A DNA stretch of 64,000 bases from Adiantum capillus-veneris (lineage: Eukaryota > Streptophyta > Polypodiopsida > Polypodiales > Pteridaceae). Made by a program: the position numbers and the translations under genes. Positions 10,699 to 22,192 of the stretch are shown here, piece by piece (position 1 is the first letter of the stretch; each line of letters starts with the position of its first letter). A model generated the notes under the pieces. It had not been told where the DNA came from. It saw only the letters and a program-made list of their open reading frames with translations, and made no database searches. The DNA lies in NCBI GenBank assembly GCA_014529385.2, contig CM043971.1, forward strand, positions 55,103,209-55,167,208. Reading direction: 5' to 3'.

Positions 10699-11042
10699 GC
10701 AAATGTACAAAATGTTAAAAATGAACAAAGTTTTTGTCTTATAAGACTCTCTTTTTCTTTATTGTGCACAAAAAATGAAGTAGTATGCATGCTTAGATCA
10801 AGTTTGCGGAGACGATGTATCCCAAACACCAAGTAGAGCTTGTCACTCTACTATGGAAGATTGATAGGACTAATGTGTAGACATGCTTGCGGCAGCCTTA
10901 GGCTCTCAAGCACCAAATGGGCTAGTCATCCATTGTGGAATCATGTCGTAGGGTAACATAGGGATCCTCTACCCGCCAAGAAAAGGAATCATGAATATGC
11001 TTTATCTTCTCTACACCATAGTCGAGGACGAATATGATTTCA
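10699..11042 (+). other. 3' untranslated region of family B copy 1
   Basis: No gene supported between the chromodomain stop and the polypurine tract. Confidence 0.6.
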
Positions 11043-11054
11043 AGAGAGAGGTAA
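11043..11054 (+). promoter_or_regulatory. Polypurine tract of family B copy 1
   Basis: The purine-rich stretch AGAGAGAGGTAA abuts the 3' LTR start TGTCATAATA. Confidence 0.6.
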
Positions 11055-12645
11055 TGTCATAATAATCAATATCTAATTCTCCTAAATGATTTTCTCATGT
11101 TAAACTGATCATTTAATATGGAGAAGTGCCAGGGGAGAAAGAGCTAGAATATTGGTTAAGCTAGCAGACCGGCCACAGTAGAGATCCAAAGGAGGGAAAA
11201 TAGGGATCCAAAGGGGGGGCCATCTGCAAAAGAGCCATGTGCAACAATGGGCTAAAAAGACCCTAAGGTTCAGTCCATTAAGACTTCCAAAATGCTAAGG
11301 TTCCAAAATTCAAAGGTTGTGTCCAAAGGTCAACCATAGGAGAATTGGATGCTTTGTGTGTGTACAAAAAAGTCTTTGCAATCCCTACTTAGGAGGGGGC
11401 GAGCCTTGCATGTAGGGGATGAGAGAGAAAGCCACACACACACACACACAAGCTCCCTTTACACAAAGGGAATGAGGGACACATGTCAGCTCCCTAGGCC
11501 AGATGCCCACAAGGTGTACCCAATTTCTATTGGATGGCCTTGGAGGTGGACCAATGAGAATTAGGCTAGAGTAAATCTAGTTTAATTAATTTAAAAACAC
11601 TTAATAAAAGAACCAATGAGAATTAAGTCCTCTAGAAGACTATTGGACAGTCTCCCAAGGGGTCCAATGAGCATTCAACAGCCCAATGGCTTGCCTGATT
11701 CCTATTGGCCAGGAGGCAAAGGGGTCCAATGAGAGTTTAGTTGAATTGTTAAATTACCTAAAGCTCTCACAAAAGGGGAAAGGGGGACACATGTCAGAAG
11801 GCTATCACTTATGCTGCTTAATTGTCATTGGCTAGCTCTAGGGAGGTCCAATGGAAGGACAGCAAGAGCAAATAGCAAGGGGGCTCGCCCAAGAGAGAGA
11901 GGGGGCTGATTTTTGCAAGGCATTAACACACACACACACACACACACTCACACAATCTCATGTGTGAAGTAAAGAAGACTCTCTCTCCTTCTCAAGCTTT
12001 AATGGAAAGCTTACCACCTACTCCAAGCTTGTGAGAAGGGAGACCTACACCAACAACTCTTGGCTTTGTGATGCAAATCCAACCAAGAGCCAAGCTTCAA
12101 TGCATGCTCATCTCCTCTACCATGCTAATTACTAAGCTAAGCTATGCTAATATGAGTGATTATGTGAGGAGATGTACATCTTTCTCGTAAGATACTCCTT
12201 CTTCCTCTCAATCTACTCTCATACCCTGCTAGCTCTCACCATCTTTGAAGGTGTGTGAGGTCTTGGGTCTGAGACCGGGGATAATTGATGTTGTGTTTGC
12301 TAAGTGTTTTGCTTAGTGCATGAAGATTTCATCTTCATTGTACTAGCTAGTCGCGAAGGAACACAAACTGTACAATGTCTCTCTTGATGGGAGAAACCAT
12401 AATACAAAGCCTTTTGGAGGGGGGACCGGCTCCATGCAAATCCAGTCCTCAACTGTTGTCAATAGCTTAATTTCTCTCTCTTTTGAAAGTATTGTTCATG
12501 CTATCTAACTAGGTGTTATGCTTTTTGTTGCTCTCTCCACCCAAGCACTCTTGTAGCTCTCATTAGGAATCTATTCTAATGAAATGCCCACTATGTTCAT
12601 GCTAATTTCCGCTACACACAAGTTTTTAGGCCATTAAATGTTACA
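11055..12645 (+). repeat. 3' LTR of family B copy 1
   Basis: It starts TGTCATAATA and ends ATGTTACA, 1,591 bp. The last ~710 bp match the truncated 5' LTR. It contains short CA tracts at about 11432-11450 and 11928-11947. Immediately after its end the sequence becomes family B gag again (B'). Confidence 0.9.
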
Positions 12646-13312
12646 CCAAAGTAATCGACCATGGTTGCTTCGTGCATCAATTTCCAACAAGGGCTAGAAG
12701 CAATTCCAAGCCCATGGAAATCAAAGACAAAAGTGATGCAAAGGGAAAAAAATGCCGAAAATTCTTTCCAAGGCAATTCCAACAACAACAACAATAATCG
12801 GTCCAAGGAGATGGGAGTTAACAAAGGTAAAAATAAACTCTCTCATGAAGATCTAGAAGCTTTTTGTAAGGACCACAAATGCTTCAAGTGTGGGGACCAA
12901 GGACATGGTTACCGTTCTTGCCCCAAAAGAAATGCCCACAATGAGACTCCTAGAGCTTCAACAATTGAAGCTCCAAAAGAGGATGCTCATTGCAAAGGAC
13001 CTGCAAAGGATCACCTCTCTCCTATGCTTGGGGAAAAGTAAGGGATCATGATGCCTTCATCTTGTTTGACCCTGGCTCTACTCAAAAATTTATATCAATG
13101 GAGTTGGCCACTATGTTGGGCATTCAAGATTTTGAGATGGGAGATATTGTAACTGATGATGGAGCTTTCAAGGGACAGCAAGCCTCCGTTACTCCCTTGA
13201 TTGAGAAGTTGAGGCTTCATGTCCAAAGCTACATTGCCAAAGAAGACTTTTTTATCTCTCCTCTCCAACATGAGGATGTTATCCTAGGGGCACCATGGTT
13301 CAACCGCATGGT
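12646..13312 (+). pseudogene. B' fragment: Gag end, zinc knuckle and protease of an older family B copy
   Basis: Aligns with copy 1 from about 6990 to 7640. It includes an Asn-rich linker, a C-x2-C-x4-H-x4-C knuckle (CFKCGDQGHGYRSC, ~12880-12921), the protease active site FDPGST near 13068 and LGAPWF near 13290. A frameshift lies near 13020. The fragment is cut on the left by insertion of family B copy 1 and on the right by element F. Confidence 0.88.
13308..13312 (+). repeat. Target site duplication of element F, left
   Basis: ATGGT precedes the LTR start and is repeated at 18985-18989. It lies in the B' protease reading. Confidence 0.9.
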
Positions 13313-13489
13313 TGTCAGGACAAGGGTCCTACGGGGCAAGGCCCAACCTAGGGGGTCAGGGACCTGGGCCAAGGGCCTGGACTGGACCAGTGTGGACTGG
13401 GGATCCACTTAGGGCAAGAGCTAGGAGCTAGGCCTATATAAAGGGCGGTAGGGAGGAGGATCCAATGTCTCAGTTCCCTAGGCCCTACA
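13313..13489 (+). repeat. 5' LTR of element F
   Basis: Starts TGTCAGGACA and ends CCCTACA. TATATAAAG at 13435-13443 lies about 120 bp in, giving a compact promoter. Confidence 0.9.
13435..13443 (+). promoter_or_regulatory. TATA box in the element F 5' LTR
   Basis: TATATAAAG; an identical box lies in the 3' LTR at 18930-18938. Confidence 0.6.
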
Positions 13490-13490
13490 T

Positions 13491-13502
13491 TGGTAACAGA
13501 GC
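13491..13502 (+). promoter_or_regulatory. Primer binding site of element F
   Basis: TGGTAACAGAGC, one base after the LTR, differs at one position from the initiator-Met tRNA site TGGTATCAGAGC. Confidence 0.75.
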
Positions 13503-16500
13503 TCAGGGGGAGGGGAGAGCCATAGAGGAGGGGGGAAGGTCTTTCTCTCTCTCTTGGTCTCCCTCTCTCACATGTTCTGTCTCTCTATCTCTCTTTTTCA
13601 TGAGAGCTTCCATGGCGGGCTCAAGAAGCCGTGGGCAGGAGCCCTTAGCAGGCGAGGGCGGGACCCGTCGGCATGCAGGGTCGTGGGAGCGGCTACCTGC
13701 ACACGAGGAGGCCCAGTGGCAGACCTACACGGAATCACTTCTGAGCGGTGTCTTTGGGCTCACAGAGAGAGAAGAACACCCTTCGCTTCTATCTCATCAG
13801 CCCCCGACGCCCGTAGCTCTCCCCCCGTCTACTTGCGATGCTGCGCAACTGGCCGCCATTGTTGCAGCAAGTTAAGGTATAATTTTTTTTTTCTTTTGAT
13901 GTGGCCGCCCAAGGGGCAACCCTATGGACACCCTAAGCGGGCCCTCCCATGGTAAGAAGAGCACTACTTGTTTGTCCGTGCTGCTGCCGTTTTTTGGTTG
14001 AGCACACGGTGCAGGAATTCAGTCGGCATGCAATATGTAGTCGACATTGCAAAAAATCAGCGTCAGTAGGGCCATGGTGCCGATTCACAAAAACCGCCAT
14101 ACTCGTGCCATGCAAGGGCATGCAGCCACCTGCATGCAGGCCAGGCTATGGACGCACACTCTGGTTCACCACGGATGTTGTCGACTGCAAGACCTCAACG
14201 ATGATCACCACTATGGTTTCAGGCTTTCGGGTTCTTCGACCATGGTCATACTAAGGACACCAAGGGTCGAGAGGCCTACAGATGGAATAAGGAAGCAAAG
14301 CCGATAACAAGATGTGCCAAGCTCGACCAAACGTATGCATGGCTCGCATGGCACCATAATCGCTTACAATCGTCAAGCTATAGCGGTTTGACATGCAGGA
14401 GTTGACATGTGGACGAGAATTTCCAGTTATGGTTATCCAAGTTATAGTGCATTCAAGAGTTCAGGCGGAATTGCTACTTGTTGCAAGTCTTTCGGCATAC
14501 TGCCAAGCATACTGGAAATCTGACAAACTTTCAGGTACTCATTTGTCTTTTTACACTTTACTCTTGTTTTGGTTAAGAAATCTTCTGCACTGTGTTGGGT
14601 TTGCAAATGCCAATTTGTGCCGTGATTGCCGCCCAAGGGGTCTATTGGATTTTCACGCATGGTTTGAAGGTTTTTACAGCAAGGCATACGGTTTATGCGT
14701 CCGCAATATTCTTATCATTTGCACAATTTGAATAATGCATGACATGCCGCATTAAACTTTTGAAGATTGTAGACAAGCATGGCTTGTATTGACTTTGAAT
14801 GATAAGTCTTTATTGAATGTATGCATCTACTATGGTGTTACTGGCATACATTTTTGACATAGGAACAATGTCAATTAACCTCACGCATGGCTTGAGTCTA
14901 TACTGCCTTGAATTGACGTGCAGTTTGACAACGGTTTAATTAGATGCCCATGCATACCAAATTTGTGGTGTTTGGGTCTCTCAAGGAGATAGACACATTT
15001 TGTTGCTTGACTTGATGCAAGGGTAAGTTGCTCGGCATGGCCGACTCCTTGTCACTATTTCTACACGCTGACGAAGGATGCTTACCACACAATACTGGTT
15101 CATTTCAATTGAAATTGCTCGACACGGTCGATTCTTTTTGTTATGGTATCTACCACCATAGGCTTTCAGCACAAACATATTTATGTGAAGCAAGGCTTCA
15201 ATCTCCAACTCTTAAGTTGAGATTTTTCCCGTTTGGCGTATGCTATGAGCACACTCCTTTGGGGAATTTCTTCATATGCCTGCAGGATATTTTAGGCCAA
15301 CTTTCTCTTGCGCAATAGAGATGGTTATGCTCTACATTTGAGCGAGCTTTTCTTCTGACATCTCCAGACAACTGGTTTCAGCAGGATGACCAGTTCTTTG
15401 ACACTTTTACATGAAGCAAGGCTTCTCCCTCACAGAATCCCTACCAGTCTAAACTGTGCAAGGCACTTATGGTTTGATTCTCACGGTTGAGGCCATCACT
15501 CTCCGCAAGGGCTTACAATTCTGCATGCAAGGCATGCTAGTAGGTGGATTCAATTCTACCACTTCCTGCATTACGCTTCCACTATCACACTCACAACTCT
15601 ATCAAGGACAGACTAAGGATGGATTGTTTAATATGATTGTTGCTTGCTATCAACACACACCAACACTCACAGGAACCTCAATCAAGGACTTATAGTACGG
15701 GCAAAGTGCCAATGCTAAGTCGTCCTAAATCACGACCCCTGCATAGTAGGTGGGTTGCAATGAGTTTTCTGTTTTTCGGTTACCTCTCTCAATGCGAGAG
15801 TCATACCAGAAAACTGTGGAATGCTTATCCGATAAGCTGCAAATCAGGCATAAGATGCCTAAGAGCACACATTCTGGGTACACACTCTAGAAATTTAAGG
15901 AAAGTTCCTTGGCCCAGCATGCTCTTCTTCTCTTTCTTTTTCTTATTTCTCTCAAGAATAATGAAAACTTTTTCACAATCTTTTGATACATGTTTTGCCC
16001 GTAAGTCAGCCTGAGCCAAGATGCTCTAACTCTCAACTAACACGTGGCTAAGATGCTACTCAAATTAGTCTTCATCGGCTCGTCCGTTGAACACTAATTT
16101 GCATAATGGCTATGAGCCACACTGGCTAAGAGCCATTGTTAGGCCAAGGGTAAGACCTAACTATTGGCATTCTTGGATAATTATTTTCAAGGTCAACCAG
16201 ATCTACCCAGGGAAGTACACATCGACATTACTGGACAAGCAAGAGTCTTGTCACTACGGATGTCTAGGGTGTCATTTTTTCCACTACATGTTTTCAGTAC
16301 GACACTCAAGTTGAGTTTTTTATACTCTTCAACTCACAGCAACTGAGCTCTACAAGAAAGTATCGATGCAGCAATCAGTTGCGACAGCATGGCTGTCCAT
16401 AAGTGCTCAGCAGCTCACTTGTGTGGATTTCCTGCTCTCTCTATAGCACTACAGCGTGTCTATGGACATACTGTTTTGGGGTAAGACTCGGCGGGTGATT

Positions 16501-18687
16501 GTTACATCACCCCATAGGCATTAAGGATCACAGTTTGATCTGCATTGAGGATCACAGTTGATCTCTCCCATTTATACTTTCAAGGAAAGAATTTTGCAAT
16601 CGACCAAACGCGGTAGTAGATGGACACACTTTTCAAGTTGATTCCAATCATTCTGTACACGGTTGACTATGTTGGTTACCGTTCTCTGCTAGTTGAGCAG
16701 TTTCTACAAAGAGTCTTACCAAGGGGTTTGACTACGTAGATTCTAATCCAAGGGCTTGGATTGCAAAGGCAACACCCAGGGTTCCCAATGCAATGCTGTT
16801 TGTTTTTTCAGGTAAGGGACGTGCTCCTCTCCATTTGAATACAGGTAAGTGTACACTACGTTCAAATCTTTAGGTACGCATCTATTGATTTGGTGTTATT
16901 CCATTTTTAGTATTCTTTGCTTGGTTTTTCAAGACGTCTAAGTACGCTTGAATGTTACAGAGCCATGTCAAGGGCATATCCGCACAAAGTATTTTGGGCC
17001 AAGCGTCCAATCTATCTTTCTGTCTTATGCTGTTACGAACCTACTTGTAGGGTTCAATTTGGCACATGTTGTCACATGGGATACAACATGGTCTAGGAAC
17101 TCAGAGAGTTTGGTTTAGCCAGTGTGGAGCAAGATCATGAGGGTCCCTCTCACTCTTGTCGCGGAGTGTTTTGCAGTTACTCCACACACAAGTACATCTT
17201 GTACTTGATGGATGTCGCTTTTTCGGCCATCCTTCTTTGAGACATATTCCACATGTGGTGAATATGAGTCTCTGGGACTGACACTAGCACCTAATTCTTA
17301 ATGATGTGTTGGGACGAAGTCCCTATGTGCTGGTTGCATCCGTTTATTCGACCATTTGGAGCACACCGTATCAAGAACAATTTCAGTGGCCAGAAATTGT
17401 CGGGTACTCAGTACAGATTTGTTGCGATGACAAGTGCTGTGAAACCACCTTAACGGAGGGTCGTTTCTACATATAGCCAAGTATGCTAAGTTACTGAGAA
17501 TGTCCCATGGTTGGTACCTAGGTGTGACTGATCTTTCATATTTTGTTATGGTCCAACTCTTGTTGAAAGGCTTTCACTTACGTACCGTGGAAAGTCTCGT
17601 CATGGAATTGCGGTTTGGATAAATTTGTGTTAAATGCATGCACACTGGGTGTTATGGGCCCTAGTGTTTAACATTGATTTATTTGGAGTGGCATGCCAAT
17701 TCATGAAATTTTATTCTCTCTGCACCTTTTTGCACTACATGTGCAATCTCTCCTGCAGATTTATTCTGAGTTTACACCCTGCCATACAAGGCACTGGCTC
17801 AGGATGGGTGTCTATGGGTTGGATGGTCTAAACTCTAGGAGCTTACTCCAGTCCACCCGCTTTCAACCTAGTTGGTTGTCTTCACTCCATATAAAATATA
17901 TGGCTGGATACGCAATGATTGAGTCCTAGTTTATTGACAGTCAGGGAAGACTGTCTGTAAGTGGTTGGGGAACAACACCTCACTCTTATTGCTGCTATTC
18001 ATCTTGTGTTGGATGGGCAACTTACAAATATTTCTTTTGCTAAAGGATCTGCTAAGAGCATACGTTAGCACAACGCATTTCTGAATAGATGATTTTCTCC
18101 CTATTCTAGAATTTGTGTAAGTGCGGTTTTCAACTTTGAACACCTATTGTGGTGGGGTTGGAGATTGTTTCAATAGTTTCATACGTCAAGGACTTACCAG
18201 GTGTGTTGACAAAGTATGTTGTCAAGTAACCTTCATTAGGGATGAACATGTAGTTCTTTGTGTTCCAAACTATTCAGAATTCTAACAAGAGGACACTCCC
18301 TATCTATGAACTTTTCAAGATACTCACGTGAGTAGGAAATCTGGCTCATAACTGCATGGAAAGTTACGCCAAGGTTTCCTTGCATTATTCGAGTACCTTT
18401 AAAAGATCTGAAAACTGGTTATGCCTTTGGACAACTCTTAGTTGTGGTTACTCCTTTACAGTACTCAAGTGAGTTATAAATGGAGTTACCATTTAGACCC
18501 AAGTGGTTGCAAAAGGACAACAATGTTGAAAATCAAGATGTTGCTCTTGGTTTCATTGAACCTCCTCACTGCACCAATTATCGGTCATTCAGACAACTGG
18601 ATCACGTATGGGACGTCAATAAAGAAAACATCAGTATCCTTAAGAAGATATTAATACTTGTGTTTTCGAGGATGAAAACTCTTCCTT
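13503..18687 (+). other. Interior of element F, no recognisable coding domain
   Basis: Short ORFs of 60-136 codons occur on both strands (for example 13465-13875, 14393-14731, 15637-16014), but none shows a retroelement motif, a conserved pattern or coherent composition. T-rich and CATGG-rich stretches alternate. The last ~250 bp (18442-18687) have a somewhat more gene-like reading, but nothing I can name. It may be non-coding or too decayed to recognise. Confidence 0.6.
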
Positions 18688-18700
18688 AAGGGGGGAGTAA
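18688..18700 (+). promoter_or_regulatory. Polypurine tract of element F
   Basis: AAGGGGGGAGTAA directly precedes the first TGTCAGGACA at 18701. Confidence 0.7.
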
Positions 18701-18807
18701 TGTCAGGACAAGGGTCCTACAGGGCAAGGCCCAACCTAGGGGGTCAGGGACCTAGGCCAAGGGCCTGGACTGGACCAGTGTGGACTGGACCAGTGGGGAC
18801 TGAGTAA
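18701..18807 (+). repeat. Extra partial LTR copy in element F
   Basis: 107 bp starting TGTCAGGACA match the first ~90 bp of the LTR. A duplicated GGACTGGACCAGT segment follows, ending GAGTAA just before the full 3' LTR. It looks like a tandem partial duplication of U3. Confidence 0.85.
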
Positions 18808-18984
18808 TGTCAGGACAAGGATCCTACGGGGCAAGGCCCAACCTAGGGGGTCAGGGACCTAGGCCAAGGGCCTGGACTGGACCAGTGTGGACTGGGGATC
18901 CGCTTAGGGCAAGAGCTAGGATCTAGGCCTATATAAAGGGCGGTAGGGAGGAGGATCCGATGTCTCAGTTCCCTAGGCCTTACA
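18808..18984 (+). repeat. 3' LTR of element F
   Basis: 177 bp, the same length as the 5' LTR, starting TGTCAGGACA and ending CCTTACA. Followed by TSD ATGGT at 18985-18989. Confidence 0.9.
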
Positions 18985-19767
18985 ATGGTTGCCAACATGA
19001 AGTTCCCTAAAAGGAGAATCTACTTCACCTACAGGGAAAAGAGCATGTATATAGATGCTAGTGAATTCAATCGTACTATACCACTTGTAAATTCACCTGC
19101 TTATGATAAGTTAATGAAAAGTTCGGTTTCTGCGCACATGATTTTTGTTAAATAATCCACCAATGACGCTAATGTTTTATCAAATGAAAATGGTAGAAAT
19201 CAAGAAGAGTTAGACTTGTCTATTTCTATAAATGGATTCAAATATGTTTTTATCGATGATATCCCTATGGACTTACCTCCAAAACAAGAGGAGGATAACC
19301 TTCAAATTGAGCTCCTACGGAGAAGCTCTCCGCCTAACAAGCCTCCTTATAGAGTTTCTCAAGCTCAACAAGAGGAGATTATGAGGCAAGTGCATGAACT
19401 GGTAGACAAAGGGATGGTGAGGCCTAGCTCCTCTCCTTTTTGTTCTCTAGTCCTTTTAGTGCAAAAGAAAGATGTTACATACTGCATGTGTGTGGACTAT
19501 CAAGTGCTAAACCATCTCACTATCAAAAACAAATTTTTCGTACCGCGGGTCAAAGATCTGTTTGATAAGCTACAAGGTTCCACCTACTTCAGTAGGATTG
19601 ACCTTAAAAGTGGCTATCATCAAATAAAGATAGTGAATGAAGATATTGTAAAGACCTCGTTCCGTACAACGTTTGGTCTTTATGAATATCTTGTCATGCC
19701 TTTTGGTTTGACAAATGCTTCAGCCATGTTCAATCGTTTAATGGAGAAAATCTTTAGACCCTACCGC
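18985..19767 (+). pseudogene. B' fragment: protease end and reverse transcriptase N-terminal half
   Basis: Resumes the B' reading exactly where element F entered (FPKRRI near 19010) and runs through a stop near 19153 to an open RT segment from 19216. RT motifs include PPYRVSQAQQEE, DLKSGYHQIK and PFGLTNAS. The reading stops before the catalytic Asp pair because the LTR of A' begins at 19768. Confidence 0.9.
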
Positions 19768-20012
19768 TGTGCGCTTTGCCGCACATGTCGGAGGCTCGGA
19801 ACTTGTGAAACACTGTGTGCGAGCCACAAATGGCTTCAAGAACACAGCTAGATGATCCTAGCAAGCTCAAAGGGGCAATGGTGTGTCACTCACCGCTCAA
19901 TGCTTTCGGTCGTGAAGGATGCTATGTTGCAAAGAAGAGGGAACCGCCGTCACCACGCTCAACCGCCTTGTCGCCACCGATGCGGCCACCACAATGCTCG
20001 ATCACACACACA

Positions 20013-20071
<59 letters not shown>

Positions 20072-20121
20072 CCCCCCCCCCCCCCCCCCCCCCCCCCTTC
20101 CCCTCCCTCCCAAGCCTCCCA

Positions 20122-20185
<64 letters not shown>

Positions 20186-20471
20186 AGCACACGATGGAGA
20201 AGAAGATAGAGGTAGAGAAAGAGCACATCTTAGCATGCACCTCCAAGAATAAGGATTTTAGGTCAAAATGGACCTTTTATAAGATTTTGACCCATTCACA
20301 CATGGGCGTCCATAGTGGCCGATTGTTGCAAAAATACTGTAAAAATAAGATAAGTGGTGCACCTCTCATCTGCAATCACCTACACACCTATAGGATGGAC
20401 AAGACCGGTCCATGACTCAAATAAGTAATAGACATCCATTGAAGGTGATAAGGTGTCTGTAAGGGTTAACA
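19768..20471 (-). repeat. 3' LTR of A' (minus strand)
   Basis: In minus orientation it starts TGTTAACCCT at 20471 and ends GCGCACA at 19768, about 704 bp. It is homologous to 4049-4662, but with expanded and different microsatellites. TATAAAAG lies at 20274-20281 (minus). Its inner boundary interrupts B' RT codons. Confidence 0.85.
20015..20183. repeat. Compound microsatellite (CT)n(C)n(CA)n in the A' LTR
   Basis: CT dinucleotides run from about 20015 to 20068, a pure C tract of about 29 bases follows to 20097, a short C/T mix comes next, and CA repeats run from 20124 to 20183. Six overlapping apparent ORFs here are repeat artefacts. Confidence 0.95.
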
Positions 20472-20484
20472 TGCCCCCCTTCCT
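20472..20484 (-). promoter_or_regulatory. Polypurine tract of A'
   Basis: Minus-strand AGGAAGGGGGGCA precedes TGTTAACCCT, identical in form to the tract of copy 1. Confidence 0.85.
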
Positions 20485-21802
20485 GATGTAGATTCCTTCA
20501 TTGAAAGCTAGTGATATGAAGCCCGTTCATTGAGGTGGAAGAGCATCTGAGTTTGTAGTTTTGAGCTTTCTTCAAACACCAAAATCAACCAAAAATGGCA
20601 CAATAATTGCATCCCATATATAATTAAAAAGCATATGCAGTGAATAGGCACACAAATTGATTGGTAACAGAATATTAAACAATTTGTCAGCAGTAAATAT
20701 TAAACTGTAATATAATCAAATGCATAAGCAATTGTAAAGGTCAAAAAATAAACAAGTCTAGGGTTGCTAATTTAATGATTGAGAGGCACTAGAGGTCAAC
20801 TAATAATACCATGGGCAAGCTTCTCATTTCTCTCTGGTCAATTAAGTTGTTTAATCGCGAAAGCAAAGTATTTCATGTCTGAGGAGTAGAGGCTATACCT
20901 AGAAGATGTTCTAGTTAAGCTACGATAAAAGGAATTGCATATGAAATCATTGTCTGAATTATTCCCTTTTTTTGACCCCCCAAAGTGTTTTCACATTGAT
21001 TCAATTTTTGACGTGTGTGCTTATTTTGTATGCCTTGGGATTTTTGCTTTTCAAGGAAAAACGTCCACATTGGGAACCTATAGGGCTCTAGTATCATAGT
21101 AGGTAATACATGTGAGTGAAGTATCAAATTAAGATTTTACATTCTTCGCACTTTTTTTTTTGTTTTTTATTGCATTTCAATTTTGTAACTTTGGGGGGTC
21201 ATATTGACACTGTTACCCTCCCCAGGCTCATCACACATTAAACTCCCTTTATAATACTTAAACTAAAGGTCAAGAGGGATCAAGCCCACTAGAAAGCAAT
21301 ACATTGCACACAATGCTGTCTAAATCGGATGAAGAACCTAAAGGAACAATTCACAATTAGGAAGGCATTTTCCATGGTATTAAGGGAGGATCTCTAACGT
21401 CTATCTTGGTCAAACTAGCTTAGTCAGACTGCTTGACTCATAAACCTAGACAAGGGACTATGGCATAAACTTATGTTGAATCTAATGATGTTTAATACTA
21501 AGAAAATATGTTGAATATTGTGCTACCAATCACAGTTAAAGCAAACAAACATGGATGCAAAAAGAAACAAGAGGCAATGATAATGGACAAAAAACACCTG
21601 TTTTTGTTGATGATTGCGCTCGATTCACTTCTGAAGCTCAAAATTCCAACAACTATAATGCATTCATGTACACACTACAAAACACAAAGAATGCCTCTAG
21701 GAGGCACATCAATGGGAAGAGGCACCAACCTTTATTGAACACAATCAAAACAACATAAAGAACCCTAACCTAATTATTTGCATCCCCCCTCCCCCTGGAG
21801 GG
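20485..21802 (-). other. 3' untranslated region of A'
   Basis: Collinear with 2760-4034 of copy 1 in reverse orientation. No gene supported. A second purine-rich tract on the minus strand (about 21784-21799) precedes the unexplained ORF boundary. Confidence 0.65.
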
Positions 21803-22192
21803 TCAAGGGAACAAGATATTGAATATATGGGCGGGTAGCCCTAAGTATAAACCCCTATCTTCATCATTGTCGAGAAAAATAAAGTCATCATCCGTGAGAC
21901 CAAACGTGCCATCCGTGTAATCATGTAAATCTTCCTCGTCATTAGATGCACATATGTTCACTAAGAATGTCACTAGGTGTGTATAGTCATCTTGCTCAAA
22001 AGGGTAAGCTTGTGCAATCAGAGAGATGTTCTCTAAGTAGGGATTAATCGTGGTCAAGATATGTATCAGCCATTCTAATTCCTTGAAATTCTTCTCACAC
22101 AATAGCGTAATTACCAAATCACATTCATAGACAAGCACTGCGTAGACTATGTGAAACACTTGTGAGAAGTAAAGAGGATACCTCTCACCCAA
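21803..22192 (-). CDS. Uncharacterised 129-codon ORF unique to the A' 3' region
   Basis: An open frame in the sense orientation of A'. It starts Met-Gly-Glu-Arg and has a hydrophobic N-terminal half (residues ~8-30, VFHIVYAVLVYECDLVITLL). A strongly acidic Asp/Glu segment follows at residues ~82-112. I recognise no family. Copy 1 has only about 160 bp between the same landmarks where A' has about 650 bp, so the ORF is an insertion in A' or a deletion in copy 1. It could be a fragment of an accessory gene, captured sequence or chance. Confidence 0.35.
   Translation of the reverse strand: MGERYPLYFSQVFHIVYAVLVYECDLVITLLCEKNFKELEWLIHILTTINPYLENISLIAQAYPFEQDDYTHLVTFLVNICASNDEEDLHDYTDGTFGLTDDDFIFLDNDEDRGLYLGLPAHIFNILFP

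Larger units (their letters stand above)
4663..12645 (+). mobile_element. Family B copy 1: chromovirus-type Ty3/gypsy retrotransposon
   Basis: The domain order is Gag, PR, RT, RNase H, IN and a chromodomain-like segment, between a truncated 5' LTR (4663-5364) and a full 3' LTR (11055-12645). The two LTRs share near-identical sequence over about 700 bp. The PBS resembles that for initiator-Met tRNA. Several frameshifts, stops and an altered RT active site make it non-functional. Its right flank is gag sequence of an older copy of the same family (B'), so it inserted into B'. Confidence 0.92.
13313..18984 (+). mobile_element. Element F: non-autonomous short-LTR retrotransposon inserted in the B' protease
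   Basis: The 177-bp terminal LTRs (13313-13489 and 18808-18984) differ at about six positions by eye. They are flanked by the perfect 5-bp TSD ATGGT. There is an initiator-Met type PBS and a G-rich PPT. The 5.2-kb interior shows no gag, protease, RT, integrase or other recognisable domain in any frame, so this resembles a LARD-like non-autonomous element or a very decayed one. An extra partial LTR copy precedes the 3' LTR. Confidence 0.85.

Noticed and set aside
13465..13955. ORFs of 133-136 codons at the start of element F
   Set aside because: They begin in the LTR/PBS region, overlap in different frames and show no conserved motif.
19815..20415. Several ORFs with runs of Ser-Leu, Pro and His-Thr
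   Set aside because: Microsatellite artefacts in the A' LTR.
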